Shown here in pieces: positions 5,879-6,196 of a DNA stretch of 6,196 bases (position 1 is the first letter of the stretch; every line of letters begins with the position of its first letter). The stretch is from contig JAEWQX010000035.1 of assembly GCA_023399035.1 (NCBI GenBank), positions 1 to 6,196 on the forward strand, read 5' to 3'. Origin of the DNA: Bacillota bacterium (GTDB lineage: Bacteria; Bacillota; Clostridia; Clostridiales; Clostridiaceae). The position numbers were made by a program, and so were the translations under genes. The notes under the pieces are model-generated. The model saw only the letters and a list, made by a program, of their open reading frames with translations. It was not told the DNA's origin and searched no databases.

Positions 5879-6196
5879 TTATTTTTCTTTATTTTCATAC
5901 ATTGACCAAGGCTTTGTATCAAGATATTTTATAAAGTCATCTCTAAGCTCTTCTTTCTTTAAAGCAAATTCTATTGTTGCCTGTAAGAATCCAAGCTTAT
6001 CTCCAACATCATATCTTTTTCCTTCAAAGTTATATGCATACATCGCTTCCTGGCTTATTAATGTCTTTAATGCATCAGTAAGCTGTATTTCTCCACCTTT
6101 GCCTGGCTTTGTATTTTCTAATATATTAAATATTTCTGGAGTTATGATGTATCTTCCTAATATAGCTATATTACTTGGTGCTTCTTCAATAGATGG
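5879..6196 (-). CDS. galU: UTP-glucose-1-phosphate uridylyltransferase, C-terminal part
   Basis: Partial gene: the last 105 codons and the TAA stop are present, and the start lies beyond position 6196. The full enzyme makes UDP-glucose from UTP and glucose-1-phosphate in the cytosol, feeding glycan and glycolipid synthesis. Family hallmarks are GRYIITPEIFNIL, the strongly conserved PGKGGEIQLTDAL, and GKRYDVGDKLGFLQATIEFAL. It ends in PWSMYENKEK, a common tail length for Firmicute GalU/GtaB proteins. The usual length is about 290-300 residues, so roughly the last third is seen. A strong terminator follows, so co-transcription with the adjacent glycosyltransferase is probably limited. Confidence 0.95.
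   Translation of the reverse strand, partial: PSIEEAPSNIAILGRYIITPEIFNILENTKPGKGGEIQLTDALKTLISQEAMYAYNFEGKRYDVGDKLGFLQATIEFALKKEELRDDFIKYLDTKPWSMYENKEK

Overview
The window looks like chromosomal DNA of a low-GC Firmicute, most likely Clostridium sensu stricto. The grounds are very AT-rich intergenic DNA, A/T-ending codons, strong AGGAGG-type ribosome sites, and protein sequences of clostridial character. The species is not determined.

All five supported genes lie on the minus strand, so transcription runs from high to low coordinates. In that order they are: the C-terminal third of a UTP-glucose-1-phosphate uridylyltransferase (galU, 5879-6196, cut by the window edge); a family-4 glycosyltransferase (4555-5637); a cytosolic GAF-GGDEF diguanylate cyclase (3222-4304); an AlbA_2/Schlafen-type putative DNA-binding protein with a RecG-like ATPase C-terminal domain (1877-3076); and tyrosyl-tRNA synthetase (tyrS, 312-1532). 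The first 240 bases hold no intact gene, only a possible relic reading frame.

Hairpin-plus-T-tract terminators follow galU, the cyclase, the AlbA_2 gene and tyrS. Good sigma-A-type promoters precede tyrS and the cyclase, and a weaker one precedes the glycosyltransferase. The genes therefore look mainly monocistronic rather than one operon. GalU makes UDP-glucose and the neighbouring glycosyltransferase may use a nucleotide sugar for a surface glycan. The cyclase would make c-di-GMP, which in clostridia often controls surface properties. These links are inferred from proximity only.

Three starts are better placed downstream of the longest possible frame (tyrS, the AlbA_2 gene, the cyclase), because the Shine-Dalgarno sequence fits only the inner ATG. 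The least explained signals are non-coding: a 7-nt-period repeat and a long potential helix in the tyrS leader, which shows no recognisable T-box; and a perfect 20-bp palindrome abutting the ribosome site of the cyclase gene. No CRISPR array, tRNA, rRNA, complete insertion sequence or clearly new multi-gene system was found.
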